From Actinomycetota bacterium (GTDB taxonomy: Bacteria > Actinomycetota > Actinomycetes > Streptosporangiales > Streptosporangiaceae), in NCBI GenBank assembly GCA_003161205.1, contig PMOU01000131.1:9035-14847 (forward strand): a stretch of DNA of 5,813 nucleotides, in the 5' to 3' direction. Both the position numbers and the translations under genes were made by a program. Below are positions 5,369-5,813 of the stretch, piece by piece. Each line of letters begins with the position of its first letter. Position 1 is the first letter of the stretch. The notes under the pieces are model-generated. The model was given only the letters and a program-made list of their open reading frames with translations, had not been told where the DNA came from and did no database searches.

Positions 5369-5813
5369 ACCCAGACCCGCGGTGCGCGATCGTCACCGGC
5401 GGCGCACGTGGCATCGGCCGGGCCATCGCCACGCGGCTGAGCCGGGACGGCTTTGCGGTGGCGGTCGTCGACATCGACGAGCAGGGGGCGCTTGAGGTTG
5501 CCGCCGAGATCCGCGACTCGGGTGGCACCGCGCTGGCCGTCACGAGCGATGTCCGCGACGAGGCCAGCACCCAGGCCGGCGTGGACCGCGTGGCGACCGG
5601 GCTCGGGGCGCCGACCGTACTGATCAACAACGCCGGCCTTACCCGGGACAACTTGCTGTTCAAGATGTCGCTGACCGACTGGGACGAGGTGATGAGCGTG
5701 CACCTGCGCGGCGCCTTCCTGATGAGCCGGGCCGTGCAGCAGCACATGGTCGCCGCGTCCTGGGGACGCATCGTGAACCTGTCCAGCATCGCGGCCTTCG
5801 GCAACCGCGGCCA
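5365..5813 (+). CDS. SDR-family oxidoreductase, FabG-like, NAD-type, cut off at the window end
   Basis: The reading frame is open from ATG 5365 to the edge, giving 149 complete residues of an expected 240-260. AAGGAG (5352-5357) lies 7 bases before the ATG, which overlaps the previous stop as ATGA, so it is translationally coupled to the acyl-CoA dehydrogenase. Elements in view are TGGARGIG (11-18), VVDID with Asp36 at the end of strand two (favouring NAD(H)), SDV at 61-63, NNAG (88-91), GRIVNLSS with likely catalytic Ser141, and AAFGNRG. The segment [18 protein letters not shown] is strongly FabG-like. The usual active-site Asn is His113 (SVHLRG), a substitution I recall in some FabG4- and HSD17B4-like SDRs. 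The Tyr-x-x-x-Lys pair lies beyond the window. A 3-hydroxyacyl-CoA dehydrogenase role fits the operon, but a 3-oxoacyl reductase is equally compatible. Confidence 0.92.
   Translation, partial: MNPDPRCAIVTGGARGIGRAIATRLSRDGFAVAVVDIDEQGALEVAAEIRDSGGTALAVTSDVRDEASTQAGVDRVATGLGAPTVLINNAGLTRDNLLFKMSLTDWDEVMSVHLRGAFLMSRAVQQHMVAASWGRIVNLSSIAAFGNRG

Noticed and set aside
4768..5745. Minus-strand open frame of 325 codons opposite the acyl-CoA dehydrogenase and second SDR
   Set aside because: It is the mirror of two strongly supported coding regions, with low-complexity Arg/Ala/Ser-rich translation and no family motifs.
1..5813. Mobile element, CRISPR array, tRNA or phage signal
   Set aside because: No transposase or integrase motif, long terminal inverted repeats, regularly spaced repeats or tRNA-like cloverleaf was seen by eye. 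All long coding regions are ordinary metabolic, transport or regulatory genes.

Overview
The window looks like chromosomal DNA from a high-GC bacterium, most likely an actinomycete. The coding DNA is very GC-rich, with G or C at most third codon positions. Three of the seven genes start with GTG, adjacent genes overlap by 1 to 4 bases, and the products resemble acyl-CoA catabolic enzymes typical of Frankia, Pseudonocardia or Mycobacterium relatives. This assignment comes from composition and remembered family resemblance, not from a search. No RNA gene, insertion sequence, CRISPR array or phage gene was seen.

Layout. The left end (1-888, minus strand) is a lipoprotein solute-binding protein of an ABC importer, cut by the window edge. 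A 250-base divergent intergenic region (889-1138) follows. It is less GC-rich, carries a plausible promoter for each direction, and holds a notable 22-base-period direct repeat over the predicted transcription start of the next gene. Then comes a crotonase-fold (enoyl-CoA hydratase-like) gene (1139-1942, plus), which converges on a TetR-family repressor (1962-2603, minus). A second divergent region (2604-2814) separates the repressor from a tightly packed plus-strand operon. That operon encodes a small pyridoxamine-phosphate-oxidase-like flavin or F420 protein (2815-3282), an SDR oxidoreductase with NADPH-type features (3282-4061), an ACAD10/11-type acyl-CoA dehydrogenase (4118-5368), and an NAD-type FabG-like SDR (from 5365, cut by the right edge).

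How the genes may work together. The acyl-CoA dehydrogenase, crotonase and two dehydrogenases/reductases together resemble the oxidation, hydration and second oxidation steps of a beta-oxidation-like route for a CoA-activated acid. The TetR protein is the obvious candidate local regulator and the binding protein a possible uptake component. No CoA ligase or thiolase is visible, and the substrate cannot be deduced. The most interesting departures from textbook enzymes are a crotonase lacking the second catalytic glutamate (Cys instead), an acyl-CoA dehydrogenase with Asp at the usual catalytic glutamate position, and a FabG-like SDR with His for the active-site Asn. All three probably mark known subfamilies rather than damaged genes. 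This is best described as an uncharacterised acyl-CoA catabolic cluster; I see no clear evidence of a new class of system.
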